This document shows, piece by piece, positions 47,855-58,291 of a stretch of 64,000 bases of DNA. The DNA is taken from the NCBI RefSeq assembly GCF_021184045.1, contig NZ_CP073710.1, forward strand, positions 310,001 through 374,000, read 5' to 3'. Source of the DNA: Methanococcoides orientis (GTDB lineage Archaea; Halobacteriota; Methanosarcinia; Methanosarcinales; Methanosarcinaceae). The number at the start of each line of letters is the position of its first letter. Position 1 is the first letter of the stretch. The notes under the pieces were generated by a model. That model worked only from the letters and a program-made list of their open reading frames with translations. It searched no databases and was not told the origin of the DNA. The translations under genes and the position numbers were made by a program.

Positions 47855-50800
47855 TCATTCTTCCTTTGAGATCGCGATGTGCATTGGAATGCCTTCGACA
47901 TTCCAGTCCTTTGCAAGCTCACCGGTGGTATCGACATCTAAACCTACCACAAGAACCTTTGCACGAACTTCTTTTGCGATGTAGTTCTCAAAGTCAAGTA
48001 CCAGGTCAAGTACCCTTTCATCATCGATCTGGATGTGTGCTTTTATGCTGTCATCAACATCGAGGTCAAGCTCCTTGCGCATATCCTGTATCCTGCGGAT
48101 AACTTCCCTTGAGTATCCTTCGGATTCGATCTCACGTGTAAGGTTTGCATCCACAAAGACGACTCCGCCTGCAAATTCAGCACTTGCTACAGCTTCCGGA
48201 AGGGTTTCGCTGAAGTTAACCATCTTTTCTGTGATGGTGACATTTGTGCCATCTGCAAGGGATATATCCATTTCTCCGTCTGCAAGTCCCTTCTTTAGTT
48301 CCATGTCATCCATTGAAGCGATCGCTGCGTTCACCTTGCCGGCGTCTCCCTTGAAGACAGGTCCGATAGCTCCGGGGTTTGGTGCAGCCTCGACTCCGAG
48401 TTCCTTCCAGCTTTCGCCTATCTCTATAAGTTCGATATACTTGGCGTTGGTCTGGTCCATAAGGACATAGCGGAGCTGTTCAACGGCTGCAACGGTGTTC
48501 TCATCGGTAGGGCTGACCACGATACGTGATACAGGCCATCTGAGCTTGCGTCCAACCTTCTGGCGTGCGTTCGAAGAGGATTCTACCATAGAGCGTACCG
48601 CTTTCATATGTGCTTCAAGGTCAGCGTCCACAAGTGCCTCGTTGACAGTTGGCCAGTCGCAAAGGTGGATGGTTGCAGGAGCATTCTCATCGACATTCCT
48701 GACAAGGTTCTGGTACATCTCTTCTGCAAGGTGTGGCATGAATGGTGCGATCACTTTTGCAGTTGTCACAAATACTTCATAGAGCACCCTGTAAACTGCA
48801 AGTTTGTCCGGATCGTTTGCTTCGGTCCATGTCCTTGGCCTGATAAGCTGGATATACCATCTTGAAAGGTCCTCAAGAACGAATTCATTAACAGCACGCA
48901 TTGCCTTGTGCAATAATCTCTCATCCATTGCCTTGTTGACATCCGCAATGACGGATTGCATGCGTGAAAGGATCCACTTGTCCTCGCTTCTTAAGTGTGC
49001 TTCAACGGATTCGTAGGAAACTTCCTGTGGGTCAAACTTGTCAAGTGCCATGTATGGAAGCGGGAAACGATATACATTCCACAGGATGTTGTTTGTCCTG
49101 TGTATTGTTGCGATCTCGTCCCAGTTGAACTTCAGGTCTTCCCATGGTGCACTGGATGCCAGTACGTATGCCCTCAGGGTGTCAGCACCGAACTTCTCGA
49201 TGACCTCTGCTGGCTGTACAACGTTCCCGATACTCTTTGACATCTTCTTTCCGCTGCCGTCAAGAGTGAATCCGTGCATCAGCACGTTCTTGTATGGGGC
49301 TTTTCCAAATGCTACCATGCTGGCGCCAAGTTGTGAATAGAACCAACCGCGTGTCTGGTCGTGTCCCTCGGTGATAAAGTCAGCAGGCCACCACTCATCG
49401 AACTGTTCCTTTGTTTGAGGGAACCTTAGTGTAGCCCAGGATGCCACTGCAGAGTCGAACCATACGTCGAAAACATCTTCCGCACGTTTCATGGTGCCGC
49501 CACAATCACAAGGTATGGTGATTTTGTCAACATACGGTCTGTGCAATTCAATATCTGGATCTGCACCTGAACGCTCTACAAGCTCTTCCTTTGTGCCGAT
49601 CACATCGATCTTTGCACACTTTGAACATTTCCATACAGGAATTGGGATACCCCAGTAACGCTGCCTGGAGATGCACCAGTCACGTGCACCTTCGATCCAG
49701 TCCTTAAACCTTGCAGAACCTGCCCAGTCCGGTGTCCAGTTGACCTTCTTGATCTCTTCAAGCATAGCTTCTTTGAGCTCGCCGATCTTCAGGAACCACT
49801 GTTCGGTTGCAAGGTAGATTATAGGGGTCTTGCATCTCCAGCAGTGACCATATCTGTGGCTGATGGTCTTCTCGGAGATAAGCAGTCCTTTCTCGAGGAG
49901 GTCATCCATAACAACGCGGTTTGCGTCACGGATGTTCATGCCGGCGTATTTTCCTGCTTCATCTGTGTAGCTACCGTTTGAACCAACAGGGCAGAAGATA
50001 GGCAGGTTGTTCTTGACGCCGACCTCGAAATCGTCAACACCATGTCCGGGAGCAATGTGGACACAACCGGTGTTCTCTGCTGTAACATAATCTGCATTGT
50101 AAACTTTGTGTTCGATCTCTGCCTGGAGTGGCACGAGGTCTGCAAGAGGATGTTCATAGGCCATGCCTGCAACATCTTCTCCGCTCATGGTCTCAAGGAT
50201 CTCGTAGTCTGCGTACCTTCCTATTCTTAGTACGTTCTCTACAAGTTCAGTAGCCATTATCAGTGTTTCAGTGTCACCTTCGGCGTTGTATGCCTTTACT
50301 CTTGCATACTCGAACTCCGGGTGTACTGCAACAGCAATGTTGGATGGAATTGTCCACGGGGTGGTGGTCCATATAACGATGAATGCATTCTCTTCATCTT
50401 TTAATTTGAACTTGATGTAGATCGAAGGATCGTCGCGGTCCTCATATTCGACCTCAGCATCAGCGATAGCTGTTTCGCATCTGGGGCACCAGTTGACGAC
50501 TCTCTTTCCGGTATCAAGCAGATTTTTTTCCTGTGCCTGTTTCAATGTCCACCATGCAGCTTCGATGTACTCATCCTTGAGTGTCATGTATGGATCTTCC
50601 CAGTCAAGCCATGCACCAAGGGTGCGGAACTGACCGGTCATGTCATCCTTCTGGCGAAGTGCAAATTCCTTGCATTTCTCAATAAAATTGCCGACACCAT
50701 ATGCCTCGATGTCTTTCTTTGACTCAAAACCAAGTGCACTCTCGACCTTTACTTCGATTGGGAGTCCGTGCATATCCCAGCCTGCCCTGTCAAGGATGTC

Positions 50801-51031
50801 ATGGTTGTTCATGGACATGTATCGCAGGATGGAGTCCTTTATTATCTTGTTCCAGGCAGTGCCGAGGTGGATGTGGCCTGTTGTATATGGTGGTCCGTCC
50901 ACAAAATAGAACTTCTTGGCGCCTTTTCTGTGCTCACGTACTGCTCTGTATGCATTATTTGCTTCCCAGAACTCGTGAACCTTCATTTCGATCTCATTAG
51001 CATTGTACTGATCAGTAACTTCTTTTATCAT
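47855..51031 (-). CDS. ileS: isoleucyl-tRNA synthetase
   Basis: A 1058-aa class I synthetase. The HIGH-equivalent is GHIHLG near residue 52-57 and the KMSKS loop is KKMSKS near 590. The CP1 editing domain lies between ([17 protein letters not shown]). There are zinc-type cysteine pairs (CPRCE near 180; CWRCK; CSKCAK). The long C-terminal end is of the eukaryote/archaeal type. First gene before mptE. Confidence 0.96.
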   Translation of the reverse strand: MIKEVTDQYNANEIEMKVHEFWEANNAYRAVREHRKGAKKFYFVDGPPYTTGHIHLGTAWNKIIKDSILRYMSMNNHDILDRAGWDMHGLPIEVKVESALGFESKKDIEAYGVGNFIEKCKEFALRQKDDMTGQFRTLGAWLDWEDPYMTLKDEYIEAAWWTLKQAQEKNLLDTGKRVVNWCPRCETAIADAEVEYEDRDDPSIYIKFKLKDEENAFIVIWTTTPWTIPSNIAVAVHPEFEYARVKAYNAEGDTETLIMATELVENVLRIGRYADYEILETMSGEDVAGMAYEHPLADLVPLQAEIEHKVYNADYVTAENTGCVHIAPGHGVDDFEVGVKNNLPIFCPVGSNGSYTDEAGKYAGMNIRDANRVVMDDLLEKGLLISEKTISHRYGHCWRCKTPIIYLATEQWFLKIGELKEAMLEEIKKVNWTPDWAGSARFKDWIEGARDWCISRQRYWGIPIPVWKCSKCAKIDVIGTKEELVERSGADPDIELHRPYVDKITIPCDCGGTMKRAEDVFDVWFDSAVASWATLRFPQTKEQFDEWWPADFITEGHDQTRGWFYSQLGASMVAFGKAPYKNVLMHGFTLDGSGKKMSKSIGNVVQPAEVIEKFGADTLRAYVLASSAPWEDLKFNWDEIATIHRTNNILWNVYRFPLPYMALDKFDPQEVSYESVEAHLRSEDKWILSRMQSVIADVNKAMDERLLHKAMRAVNEFVLEDLSRWYIQLIRPRTWTEANDPDKLAVYRVLYEVFVTTAKVIAPFMPHLAEEMYQNLVRNVDENAPATIHLCDWPTVNEALVDADLEAHMKAVRSMVESSSNARQKVGRKLRWPVSRIVVSPTDENTVAAVEQLRYVLMDQTNAKYIELIEIGESWKELGVEAAPNPGAIGPVFKGDAGKVNAAIASMDDMELKKGLADGEMDISLADGTNVTITEKMVNFSETLPEAVASAEFAGGVVFVDANLTREIESEGYSREVIRRIQDMRKELDLDVDDSIKAHIQIDDERVLDLVLDFENYIAKEVRAKVLVVGLDVDTTGELAKDWNVEGIPMHIAISKEE

Positions 51032-51205
51032 GCTGGTGGCCTCCCGGATAGGTCCAGTTTCTTGGCTACGTTATAGATACCACCCTAATGCAGTAACCAA
51101 TTTAAATATTATTGTATGATGCTGCCACAATTAAAATTAAAACAAAAAGTGTGTGCGCACAGGTCGTGTGCGTTTAGATCTCGATAAGGAAGTGGTAAGT
51201 TCCTC
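51032..51205. other. spacer between the KamA-like gene and ileS
   Basis: About 170 bases that hold the ileS promoter (AT-rich stretch near 51090-51120) and the end of the KamA-like transcript. No further feature visible. Confidence 0.35.
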
Positions 51206-52357
51206 TTACTCAAAGAAGAACTTCTCTTCTCCCAATGCGGGTTCCAGATCTGTAAGCCATGAAGCTGTTGGGGAATATTTTGCAAAGAATGGCTTGCGCA
51301 CCCATTTACTTTCCCGTCCCTGCAGGAACTCCAGAAGGAATACTTTTTCATCGTTAATTTCCTGAACGCCGAGAATATTGATCTTTCCGGGGTCAGTGGA
51401 CATGCTTGGTCCGCGAACAGTTCTTGCAAGCCCGCTGACGTTCTGGTATGCGCTCTGGAAGATCTCCCAAGCTCTTGCCATAGGTACGTCGAAATAATGT
51501 TTTGCACCCGTGTTCCTCACCATGAACATATAATATGGTATACAACCCAGACGAACCTGCTCGCTCCACATCTGTTCCCATAGTGCAGGATCATCATTTA
51601 TATGTGCTATCAGGGGTGATTGGGTTCGTATCTGTGTACCTGTTGCACGGATGTTCTGTATCGCTTTCTTTACAGTATCAGTGGTAAGTTCCCTGGGGTG
51701 GTTGAAGTGGGCCATAAGGGCCATGTGCTTTTTGTGTTCTGTGACATTGCTGAAAAGAGATAGGATGTCTTCGCTATCCTTATCAGAAACAAAACGCTGG
51801 GGCCAGTAACTTAATGATTTGGTGCCTATCCTTATGTTCTCAATGCTGCGAATATCGGCTTCAAGGATCGGTTCAATGTATTTTTTGAGAAGGCCTGCAC
51901 TCATGGTCATGGGATCCCCGCCGGTGAAAAGTACATCCTTGATCTCCGGATGTTCCTGCAGGTATGATATTAGTAGTTCGATCTCACGGCTGGCAAATTT
52001 CAGGTCATCCATGCCGATAAATTGTGCCCACCTGAAACAGAAAGTACAGAATGCATGGCAGGTCTGGCCCTGTGCAGGGAAGAATAGAATCGTTTCATCG
52101 TATTTGTGCTGCATTCCTCTGATTGTCTTTCCATCATGTTCCGGAACGTTCTTCTCCAGCTGTCCTGCAGGGTGTGGATTCATGCTAAGGCGTATTTTCT
52201 GAATCTCACTTTGTATATCTTCTTCCGGCGCATCATTTCTTAAAAGAGTTGCCATTTTTTCATAATGCTGTGGAAGCAGCATATCTCTATTAGGGAATGT
52301 CAATGTAAACATCGGATCATTTGGGACATCATCCCAGTTGATAAGTTCCTCGACCAC
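51206..52357 (-). CDS. KamA-family radical SAM aminomutase-like protein
   Basis: At least 383 aa from GTG 52357. The radical SAM cluster motif CHAFCTFC (CxxxCxxC) is near 109-116, followed by LFTGGDPMTMSAGLL. PLP-binding lysine is not obvious, as in several KamA-like proteins. Protein-coding sequence clearly continues upstream of GTG (AERKKYSAYTLSNYKDIPQ ... LPFRVNNYV) to about 52501, where GGAGG precedes an ATA codon; no ATG, GTG or TTG exists in that frame before an upstream TAA. The true start is unresolved. It may make beta-lysine-type amino acids, used as osmolytes in methanogens. Confidence 0.82.
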   Translation of the reverse strand: MVEELINWDDVPNDPMFTLTFPNRDMLLPQHYEKMATLLRNDAPEEDIQSEIQKIRLSMNPHPAGQLEKNVPEHDGKTIRGMQHKYDETILFFPAQGQTCHAFCTFCFRWAQFIGMDDLKFASREIELLISYLQEHPEIKDVLFTGGDPMTMSAGLLKKYIEPILEADIRSIENIRIGTKSLSYWPQRFVSDKDSEDILSLFSNVTEHKKHMALMAHFNHPRELTTDTVKKAIQNIRATGTQIRTQSPLIAHINDDPALWEQMWSEQVRLGCIPYYMFMVRNTGAKHYFDVPMARAWEIFQSAYQNVSGLARTVRGPSMSTDPGKINILGVQEINDEKVFLLEFLQGRESKWVRKPFFAKYSPTASWLTDLEPALGEEKFFFE

Positions 52358-52501
52358 ATAATTATTAACACGGAATGGAAGTATCCGTGCAGCAATTTCT
52401 ATCTCTTCCAGATGTTGCTGGCTTAGATCCTGTATCTGGGGAATGTCTTTGTAATTCGAAAGGGTATATGCAGAATACTTCTTTCTCTCAGCATCACTTA
52501 T

Positions 52502-52888
52502 GCTATGGCCTCCATAATTCGTTTTTTTAGAAAAACCGATCAGGTTGAACGGTTATAATGTAGTTATTATGATATGTCAATCTTGAGTTTTTCAGTTTAT
52601 GCTAATTGCAGTGGATTAATTGTAATGTAGTATATGTATCATTCGACCACTTGTGCTAAACATTTTCGATCTCTAATGTTTCTTGTTGATTGTGGCAGTT
52701 CAGGTATTTCGATCATATGATATAAGCCATGGTTCTTTTTGGTCATGATCGAAAGGAATTGGAAGATTTCCTTAAATTATGATTTCGGTTCATTACTTGT
52801 TCCTTTCGATAGCGACTGCGCGAAACGTTTAAGGGTAAATGATGCTTAATGTGGTGCAAGCTAATATTTTCTTATCAAAGGTGGTAAG
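52502..52888. other. intergenic region, divergent promoters
   Basis: About 390 AT-rich bases between the KamA-like gene and the PUA protein gene. No coding frame or clear repeat. It should contain the divergent promoters. Confidence 0.4.
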
Positions 52889-53374
52889 TTGAAAATAAAG
52901 TCCAGAGTTCAACTACGAAAATCTGCAAAGAACAAATTGTTGACTTCCCTTAGGTCCTCCTTTGGCGATGTCATTGACAAGATAGAAGAGCGAAAATTAG
53001 AAAGTGCTACAGCTGACTGGTTCAAGATCATAATAGTGGATGGTGATATCCTTTTCTTCCAGGAGGGGGAGAGTAGTCCTTTCCCAACTGTCAGGGGTGT
53101 ACTGGAGCTTGGGCTTGATTGCTGTAAGGTGACAGTGGATTCCGGAGCAGTGAAGTTCGTTGTCAACGGTGCAGATATAATGTCTCCGGGTATCGTAAGT
53201 GCTGATCCTGAAATTGCGGCGAATGACCTTGTTATTATTACCGAAGAGGCTCATGGCAAACCGCTTGCTATTGGTCGTGCACTGGTGCCTGCAAGCGAGA
53301 TGGTCGGAAAGTCCGGAAAGGCAGTAAAATCCATTCATCATGTCGGGGACGACCTGTGGAATCTTGAAGCTTAA
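52889..53374 (+). CDS. PUA-domain RNA-binding protein (MCT-1/Tma20-like)
   Basis: A 161-aa protein with an N-terminal pre-PUA domain (KSRVQLRKSAKNKL) and C-terminal PUA domain (VVNGADIMSPGIVSADPEIAANDLVIITEE, ALVPASEM). It resembles archaeal MCT-1/Tma20-like proteins linked to ribosome function. TTG start at 52889 follows GGTGG; the gene's homology begins there. First gene of the plus-strand run towards sepF. Confidence 0.85.
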   Translation: MKIKSRVQLRKSAKNKLLTSLRSSFGDVIDKIEERKLESATADWFKIIIVDGDILFFQEGESSPFPTVRGVLELGLDCCKVTVDSGAVKFVVNGADIMSPGIVSADPEIAANDLVIITEEAHGKPLAIGRALVPASEMVGKSGKAVKSIHHVGDDLWNLEA

Positions 53375-53558
53375 TGTATCTGTGATATTTTATGCATGCA
53401 AAGCCATCATTAAAATATGATGACCATGCATAATAAATCTGTTAACATTGCTGCAAAGCTAAAAATTCCTAAAACGGCTAATGGCTTAAATATTAAAAGA
53501 CTTAATAAAGATATATTCTATATCCATTCAATAAAATTTTAACACAAAGGTGCGGACT

Positions 53559-53939
53559 ATGGCAAATTTCATGGACAAATTATTTGGAAGCGGATCAAAG
53601 GGTGCAACAGATGCTGACGAATATACCGAGCTTGATCTCGGCAAGTTCGAACAGGAAATGGCAGATGAACCTGCAGAAACCTACATTAGAGTGGCAGAAC
53701 TTACGAACCTGAATGAGCTTCCGGGTCTTAAGAAAGAGGTCTATGATGGCAATATCCTCATGATCGACATCTCCAATATCAAAGCTGACAAGCTCATGCT
53801 TGACAGGGCACTCAAGGACCTGAAGGATGTAGTCATCGATGTGCATGGTGATATTGCAGGTATCAAGGATGATCAGGTACTTGTCACACCAACAGGCGTA
53901 AAGATAGACAGGTCAAAGATAGTTGGTGGAAGGTATTGA
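53559..53939 (+). CDS. sepF: SepF-like cell-division protein
   Basis: A 126-aa archaeal SepF. It begins with a short amphipathic membrane-binding segment (MANFMDKLFGSG), then an acidic linker, then the SepF core (TYIRVAELTN ... GNILMIDISNIKADKLML ... LVTPTGVKID). SepF anchors FtsZ to the membrane in archaea without FtsA. ATG 53559 is preceded by AAAGGTG. Its TGA overlaps the next start by four bases (TTGA). Confidence 0.9.
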   Translation: MANFMDKLFGSGSKGATDADEYTELDLGKFEQEMADEPAETYIRVAELTNLNELPGLKKEVYDGNILMIDISNIKADKLMLDRALKDLKDVVIDVHGDIAGIKDDQVLVTPTGVKIDRSKIVGGRY

Positions 53940-54601
53940 GCACAGAGAACAATTCCGGGGCTGAATCCCGGAATTCTTTTGAAACACGAACATCATGTCC
54001 TCTTTGCCATGAGGAGCTTGTTATTAAGTGGAATGGCGATGTTATCCCCTATTTTGGGGAAGTGATGTATATTTCGACTACTTGTTCTAATTGCAGTTTC
54101 AGGTTCACTGATACTATGATCCTGACCCAAAAAGAACCAGTGCGTTTTGAAATGATGGTGGAGGGTCTGGAAGATCTTAATGCAAGGGTAATTCGTTCCA
54201 CTTCAGGTACTATCCGCATTCCTGATCTGGGCATTGACGTTGAACCGGGTTCAGTTTCAGAGTCCTATGTGACAAATATTGAAGGTATCCTTGAAAGGGT
54301 CAGAACTGTTGTCGTGACCGCCACTGAGTGGGTAAAGGATGAACCTGAAGCACATGAACGTGGCTTAGAGCTACAGAAGATGCTCGAAGAAGCTATTCAG
54401 GGCGAACTTCCATTAAAGGTAATTATAGAAGATCCTCTGGGGAACAGTGCTATCATTTCTGAAAAAGCTACATCTCGCATTCTTTCCAGTGAAGAGGCAG
54501 CTAATCTCCATAGCGGCATGGTGATCTTTGATGTCGATTCTTCCGAGCTGGAAGTCGATTCTTCTGACAAGATCCAGCCTATTGGAAATGAATATAAATG
54601 A
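53936..54601 (+). CDS. ZPR1-type zinc-finger protein
   Basis: A 221-aa archaeal ZPR1 protein. The zinc finger has CPLCHEE and CSNCSF, followed by the ZPR1 beta-barrel domain. In eukaryotes ZPR1 binds elongation factor 1A; archaeal homologues have one copy of the repeat. TTG start overlaps the sepF stop, so translation is coupled. Downstream, proS follows after 70 bases. Confidence 0.88.
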   Translation: MSTENNSGAESRNSFETRTSCPLCHEELVIKWNGDVIPYFGEVMYISTTCSNCSFRFTDTMILTQKEPVRFEMMVEGLEDLNARVIRSTSGTIRIPDLGIDVEPGSVSESYVTNIEGILERVRTVVVTATEWVKDEPEAHERGLELQKMLEEAIQGELPLKVIIEDPLGNSAIISEKATSRILSSEEAANLHSGMVIFDVDSSELEVDSSDKIQPIGNEYK

Positions 54602-54671
54602 TGCATGTATTAGCTGAGACAATTCTAACTAAATATTCTAATTGAATTATTTTGATCCTATTGGTGACATT

Positions 54672-56108
54672 ATGGCCGAACAAGAAAAAGAAGCAGCGCT
54701 TCCTCCAAAAGAGAACTTCAGTGAATGGTATAACGACCTGCTCCAGGTAGCAGAGATCATGGATGTACGTTATCCTGTGAAGGGCTCATACGTATGGTAT
54801 CCTTTTGGTTTTTCCATTCGCAGGAACGTGTATGGGATAATTCGTGAACTTCTCGACAAGGACCATCAGGAAACGATGTTCCCTCTTTTGATACCTGAAA
54901 ATGAGTTCATGAAGGAAGCTGAGCACATTAAGGGTTTCGAGGATGAGGTTTATTGGGTATTGAACGGAGGAACAACTCCTCTGGATGTGAAGCTTGCACT
55001 TCGTCCTACCAGTGAGACTGCAATTTATCCTATGTATCGCCTCTGGGTTCGCTCACATGCTGATCTTCCATTAAAATTGTATCAGATCGTCAACACTTTC
55101 AGATATGAAACAAAGCATACCCGTCCACTTATACGCCTTCGGGAGATCACATCTTTCAAGGAAGCACATACGGTACACGCTACATGGGATGATGCTGCTG
55201 CACAGGTTGATGAGGCCATAAGGATCTACTCTGAGTTCTACAGGAGACTTGCAGTTCCTGTACTGCCTTCAAAAAGACCTAACTGGGACAAGTTCCCGGG
55301 TGCTGATTATACGATCGCGGTGGATGCACTGATGCCTGATGGCAAGACATTGCAGGTTGGAACCGCTCATCATCTGGGTGACAATTTTGCAAAGACGTTC
55401 GATATCAAATATGAGGATGCAACTGGCGAGCAGGTCTATGCTCACCAGACCTGCTATGGTGTTTCTGAGCGCTCCATTGCTGCTCTGATCTCCATCCATG
55501 GTGATGACAAGGGTCTTATTCTGCCACCTGAGGTTGCACCTGTCCAGGCAGTGATCATTCCGATCCTTTTCAAGAAGTCTGAAGCTGTTCTGGCTGCATG
55601 TAATGATGTAAAGGAAACCCTTGAAGCTGCAGGTGTCCGTGTTACTATCGATGATAGTGACAAGCGTCCTGGCTCCAAGTACTATAAATGGGAAATGAAG
55701 GGTGTTCCTTTAAGGATCGAGATCGGTCCTAAGGACCTTGAGAAGGAAGCTGCCATGCTTGTAAGGCGTGATACTGGTGAGAAAGAACAGGTGCCTCTTT
55801 CATCTATTGCTAATGAAGTGATCGAGAGGTTCGCTGTCATCCAGTTCTCTCTTCTGGAGAATGCAAAAGAGAACCTTAAAGCACGTATATTCGATTGTAA
55901 TACTGTGGAAGAGGTAAAGGAGAAGGTCTCTGAAGGTATTGCACATGTCCCATGGTGTGGCGAGGAGAAGTGCGGACTTGAAATGGATGAAGAGGTTGGT
56001 GCAGGCATACTTGGAATTCCTACTGATCAGGATGAAGAAGGGGAATATAAGTGCCCGATGTGCGGCAAAGATACCAGTATAAGGGTTTACGTTGCAAAGA
56101 CTTACTAA
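54672..56108 (+). CDS. proS: prolyl-tRNA synthetase (archaeal/eukaryotic type)
   Basis: A 478-aa class II synthetase. Motif 2 region: [16 protein letters not shown]; motif 3: the [12 protein letters not shown] segment. The C-terminal anticodon-binding domain (KKSEAVLAA) is followed by a zinc-type end with CGEEKCG and CPMCGKD and a terminal aromatic (AKTY), as in the long form. I chose ATG 54672, which follows GGTGA; an upstream in-frame TTG adds ten residues that are not family-like. Confidence 0.95.
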   Translation: MAEQEKEAALPPKENFSEWYNDLLQVAEIMDVRYPVKGSYVWYPFGFSIRRNVYGIIRELLDKDHQETMFPLLIPENEFMKEAEHIKGFEDEVYWVLNGGTTPLDVKLALRPTSETAIYPMYRLWVRSHADLPLKLYQIVNTFRYETKHTRPLIRLREITSFKEAHTVHATWDDAAAQVDEAIRIYSEFYRRLAVPVLPSKRPNWDKFPGADYTIAVDALMPDGKTLQVGTAHHLGDNFAKTFDIKYEDATGEQVYAHQTCYGVSERSIAALISIHGDDKGLILPPEVAPVQAVIIPILFKKSEAVLAACNDVKETLEAAGVRVTIDDSDKRPGSKYYKWEMKGVPLRIEIGPKDLEKEAAMLVRRDTGEKEQVPLSSIANEVIERFAVIQFSLLENAKENLKARIFDCNTVEEVKEKVSEGIAHVPWCGEEKCGLEMDEEVGAGILGIPTDQDEEGEYKCPMCGKDTSIRVYVAKTY

Positions 56109-56138
56109 TATTGTAAAGACATGGGAGGGTGATCAATA

Positions 56139-57185
56139 ATGGAATCTCTGATAGCTAATGATAAGAAACCTGAAAAGCCACTTTTCATTTGTGTGCTGGC
56201 AAATACTGAGACTGCCTACATTGAAAAGATATCTGCAGCAGGAAAGACTGCCAAACTGACGGACTATACTCCTACAGGGGATGCAGAACTTGTGGAGACT
56301 GGTGGCATCATCAGTACGCCGGTGATCCCAATGACTCCTCCGTACAATACTCCGACTCCGGGTCTTATCACACGTGCATCTTTACAGCTTTCAAATGTCC
56401 CTCATCTATTCGTTAATTCCGGCTTAAAGATCGCTCCTAAGGTTCCATTTGAGGACCTTGGTGCTAAACCCGGTGAAGATATCCGTAAGGATGTCGCGGT
56501 TCATGATGTTGAGGCTATTATTGAGCGTGCACGTGAAGTTGGTGAAAAGGTACGTGATGATCATGATATGTTCGTGATCGGAGAAAGTACTCCTGCCGGA
56601 ACCACTACTGCAATGGGTGTGCTCAATGCACTTGGGTACGACGGTCATGTGAGCAGTAGTTCTTCTGAAAATCCGGTTGCTTTAAAGCAGAAAGTGGTTA
56701 GTGAAGCAATGGAGGTATCAGGTGTTACAAAGGGAAGTCTGCAATCTGATCCTCTAAGGGCTCTTTCCTGTCTTGGCGATCCTATGATGCCTGCAACCGC
56801 AGGTCTTGTGGAAGGTCTAAGGGGTAAGCGTGTCATCCTTGCAGGTGGTACTCAGATGGCAGCGGTCTATGCTTTCATGAAACATGCAGGTACTGATCTT
56901 AGCAATGTCTCGATTGTGACCACCAGCTATGTGGCAGATGATGAAAGTGCCAATTTCAATGAGATTATTGAAGCACTTGGTGCGGACATGCATGCTATTG
57001 ATCCTGGATTCGGGCGTTCTTCGCACAAAGGCCTGAGGCAGTATGAACTTGGATATGTTAAGGAAGGCGTTGGTGCAGGTGGTGCACTTTATCTTGCAGG
57101 CCTTCTGGGTGTATCTGTGGACAGCATTCGGGAAGAGATCGAGAACATCTGCATTGAGCTTGCTGATCTTATAAATGCAGAATAA
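56139..57185 (+). CDS. CobT-like nicotinate-nucleotide phosphoribosyltransferase (TIGR00303)
   Basis: A 348-aa archaeal CobT-family protein. Signature parts: TPTPGLITRASL, IGESTPAGTTTAMGVL, LSCLGDPMMPATAG and LAGGTQMAA. It activates the lower ligand base for cobalamin; methylotrophic methanogens need large amounts of corrinoids. GGAGGG lies ten bases before ATG. It follows proS by 30 bases. Confidence 0.9.
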   Translation: MESLIANDKKPEKPLFICVLANTETAYIEKISAAGKTAKLTDYTPTGDAELVETGGIISTPVIPMTPPYNTPTPGLITRASLQLSNVPHLFVNSGLKIAPKVPFEDLGAKPGEDIRKDVAVHDVEAIIERAREVGEKVRDDHDMFVIGESTPAGTTTAMGVLNALGYDGHVSSSSSENPVALKQKVVSEAMEVSGVTKGSLQSDPLRALSCLGDPMMPATAGLVEGLRGKRVILAGGTQMAAVYAFMKHAGTDLSNVSIVTTSYVADDESANFNEIIEALGADMHAIDPGFGRSSHKGLRQYELGYVKEGVGAGGALYLAGLLGVSVDSIREEIENICIELADLINAE

Positions 57186-57304
57186 TTGATAATGTCGTGG
57201 TTGTGAATGTATTTTAGTACATTCTAAATCCGATTTTTCACTCCCTCATACCGATACCTATATCATTGATGAGATGTATTTGAGGGTTGCAATCGCAAGG
57301 TTGC

Positions 57305-57503
57305 GGGGCTGTGGCCTAGCCAGGAATGGCGACGGGCTCCAGCGGATAAATGATGAACAACGGGTCTGCTGAGATCTACCCGACGGGGTAGGTCGGTGAG
57401 GAACCGTTGGAGCACTGATGTGTGTTCTTTAAGAACATTTACTGTCGTAATGGCAGTGTTCGGAGAGACCCGTCGATCGTGAGTTCGAATCTCACCAGCC
57501 CCA
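57305..57503 (+). tRNA. tRNA-Trp (CCA) with a 125-base intron
   Basis: Acceptor GGGGCTG pairs with CAGCCCC (discriminator A 57503). Anticodon CCA is at 57339-57341; exon 1 ends at G37 (57342). The anticodon stem is ACGGG with CCCGT in exon 2 (57469-57473). T-arm GTGAG-TTCGAAT-CTCAC. Intron 57343-57467 sits at the standard 37/38 position and would form the bulge-helix-bulge for splicing. Confidence 0.94.
57343..57467 (+). ncRNA. box C/D guide RNA inside the tRNA-Trp intron
   Basis: Box C ATGATGA at 57350-57356, D' CTGA at 57369-57372, C' TGAGGA at 57397-57402 and D CTGA at 57415-57418. The guide before D (TTGGAGC) pairs with the anticodon region and places the fifth base on C34. The guide before D' (ACGGGTCT) pairs with exon 2 and places the fifth base on C39 (57469). 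This matches the known euryarchaeal system in which the tRNA-Trp intron directs 2'-O-methylation of the pre-tRNA itself. Confidence 0.88.
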
Positions 57504-57576
57504 CGTCCTTTCTTTCTATTTTCTTAATTTTCAAACCGAGTAGCTCTGCATCTTTTGGTTTTCTTTTCATACAAAG

Positions 57577-57585
57577 CTTTAAATG
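57577..57585 (+). promoter_or_regulatory. TATA box of the L15e operon
   Basis: CTTTAAATG lies 30 or so bases before the structured leader and about 115 bases before the L15e start. It is the best TATA candidate and would start the message near 57608. Confidence 0.45.
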
Positions 57586-57607
57586 CTATGTTGTATGTAC
57601 TAACCGA

Positions 57608-57697
57608 TGTTTCATTGTCGGGATGAGAGTCCCGTAGGAGTGTGGCCGAAGTAACTTTGGCTGAACCGTGAAACTAACGTGAAACAAGGTGAATAAA
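57608..57697 (+). promoter_or_regulatory. structured 5' leader of the L15e operon
   Basis: Two adjacent hairpins (CGGGA/TCCCG at 57619-57634; GCCGAAG/CTTTGGC at 57645-57661) are enclosed by GTTTCA at 57609-57614, which can pair with either of two CGTGAAAC copies (TGAAAC at 57669-57674 and 57680-57685). The second copy is next to the AAGGTG ribosome site. The two alternative closures look like a translational switch, perhaps ribosomal-protein feedback. Confidence 0.55.
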
Positions 57698-58291
57698 TTG
57701 TCAAAATCATTTTATGGATATGTAAGAGACGCATGGAAGAACCCCGGAGATTCATATGTTCGTGATCTCAGGTGGGAAAGACTTCAGGTATGGAGGAAGG
57801 AAGGCTCAGTCACAAGAGTAGAGCGCCCAACCCGTATCGACCGTGCACGAGCACTTGGTTACAAGGCAAAGCAGGGTATCGTAGTAGCTCGTGTAAAGGT
57901 ACGAAGGGGTAGCATGAGAAAGTCACGCTACATCCGTGGTAGGCGTACTCAGCACACAGGTAAGAACAAGATAACTGTCGGCAAGAGCATCCAGAGGATC
58001 TCTGAAGAGCGTGCAAGCAGGAAATTCCCTAACATGGAAGTACTTAACTCTTACTGGGTTGGCGAAGACGGTAAACAGAAATGGTATGAAGTTATCCTTG
58101 TTGACCCAAGCCACCCTGTTATCAAAAGCGACAAGAATCTCAACTGGATCTGTGACAAGGCTCACAGCGGAAGGGCATTCCGTGGAAAGACCAGTGCAGG
58201 TCGCAAAGGCAGAGGTATGAGGAGCCGAGGTACTGGTACCGAGAAGACCAGGCCAAGCATCAGATCAAACATCAACAGCAGCAGAAAGTGA
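57698..58291 (+). CDS. rpl15e: ribosomal protein L15e
   Basis: A 197-aa basic large-subunit protein. Start region [15 protein letters not shown] and later [23 protein letters not shown] and GLTSAG-type [19 protein letters not shown] are characteristic. I chose TTG 57698 because the family starts MSKSFYGY and AAGGTG is correctly placed; a GTG nine bases upstream overlaps that site. It is the first gene of the RNA-processing superoperon; its TGA overlaps the next GTG by four bases. Confidence 0.95.
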   Translation: MSKSFYGYVRDAWKNPGDSYVRDLRWERLQVWRKEGSVTRVERPTRIDRARALGYKAKQGIVVARVKVRRGSMRKSRYIRGRRTQHTGKNKITVGKSIQRISEERASRKFPNMEVLNSYWVGEDGKQKWYEVILVDPSHPVIKSDKNLNWICDKAHSGRAFRGKTSAGRKGRGMRSRGTGTEKTRPSIRSNINSSRK

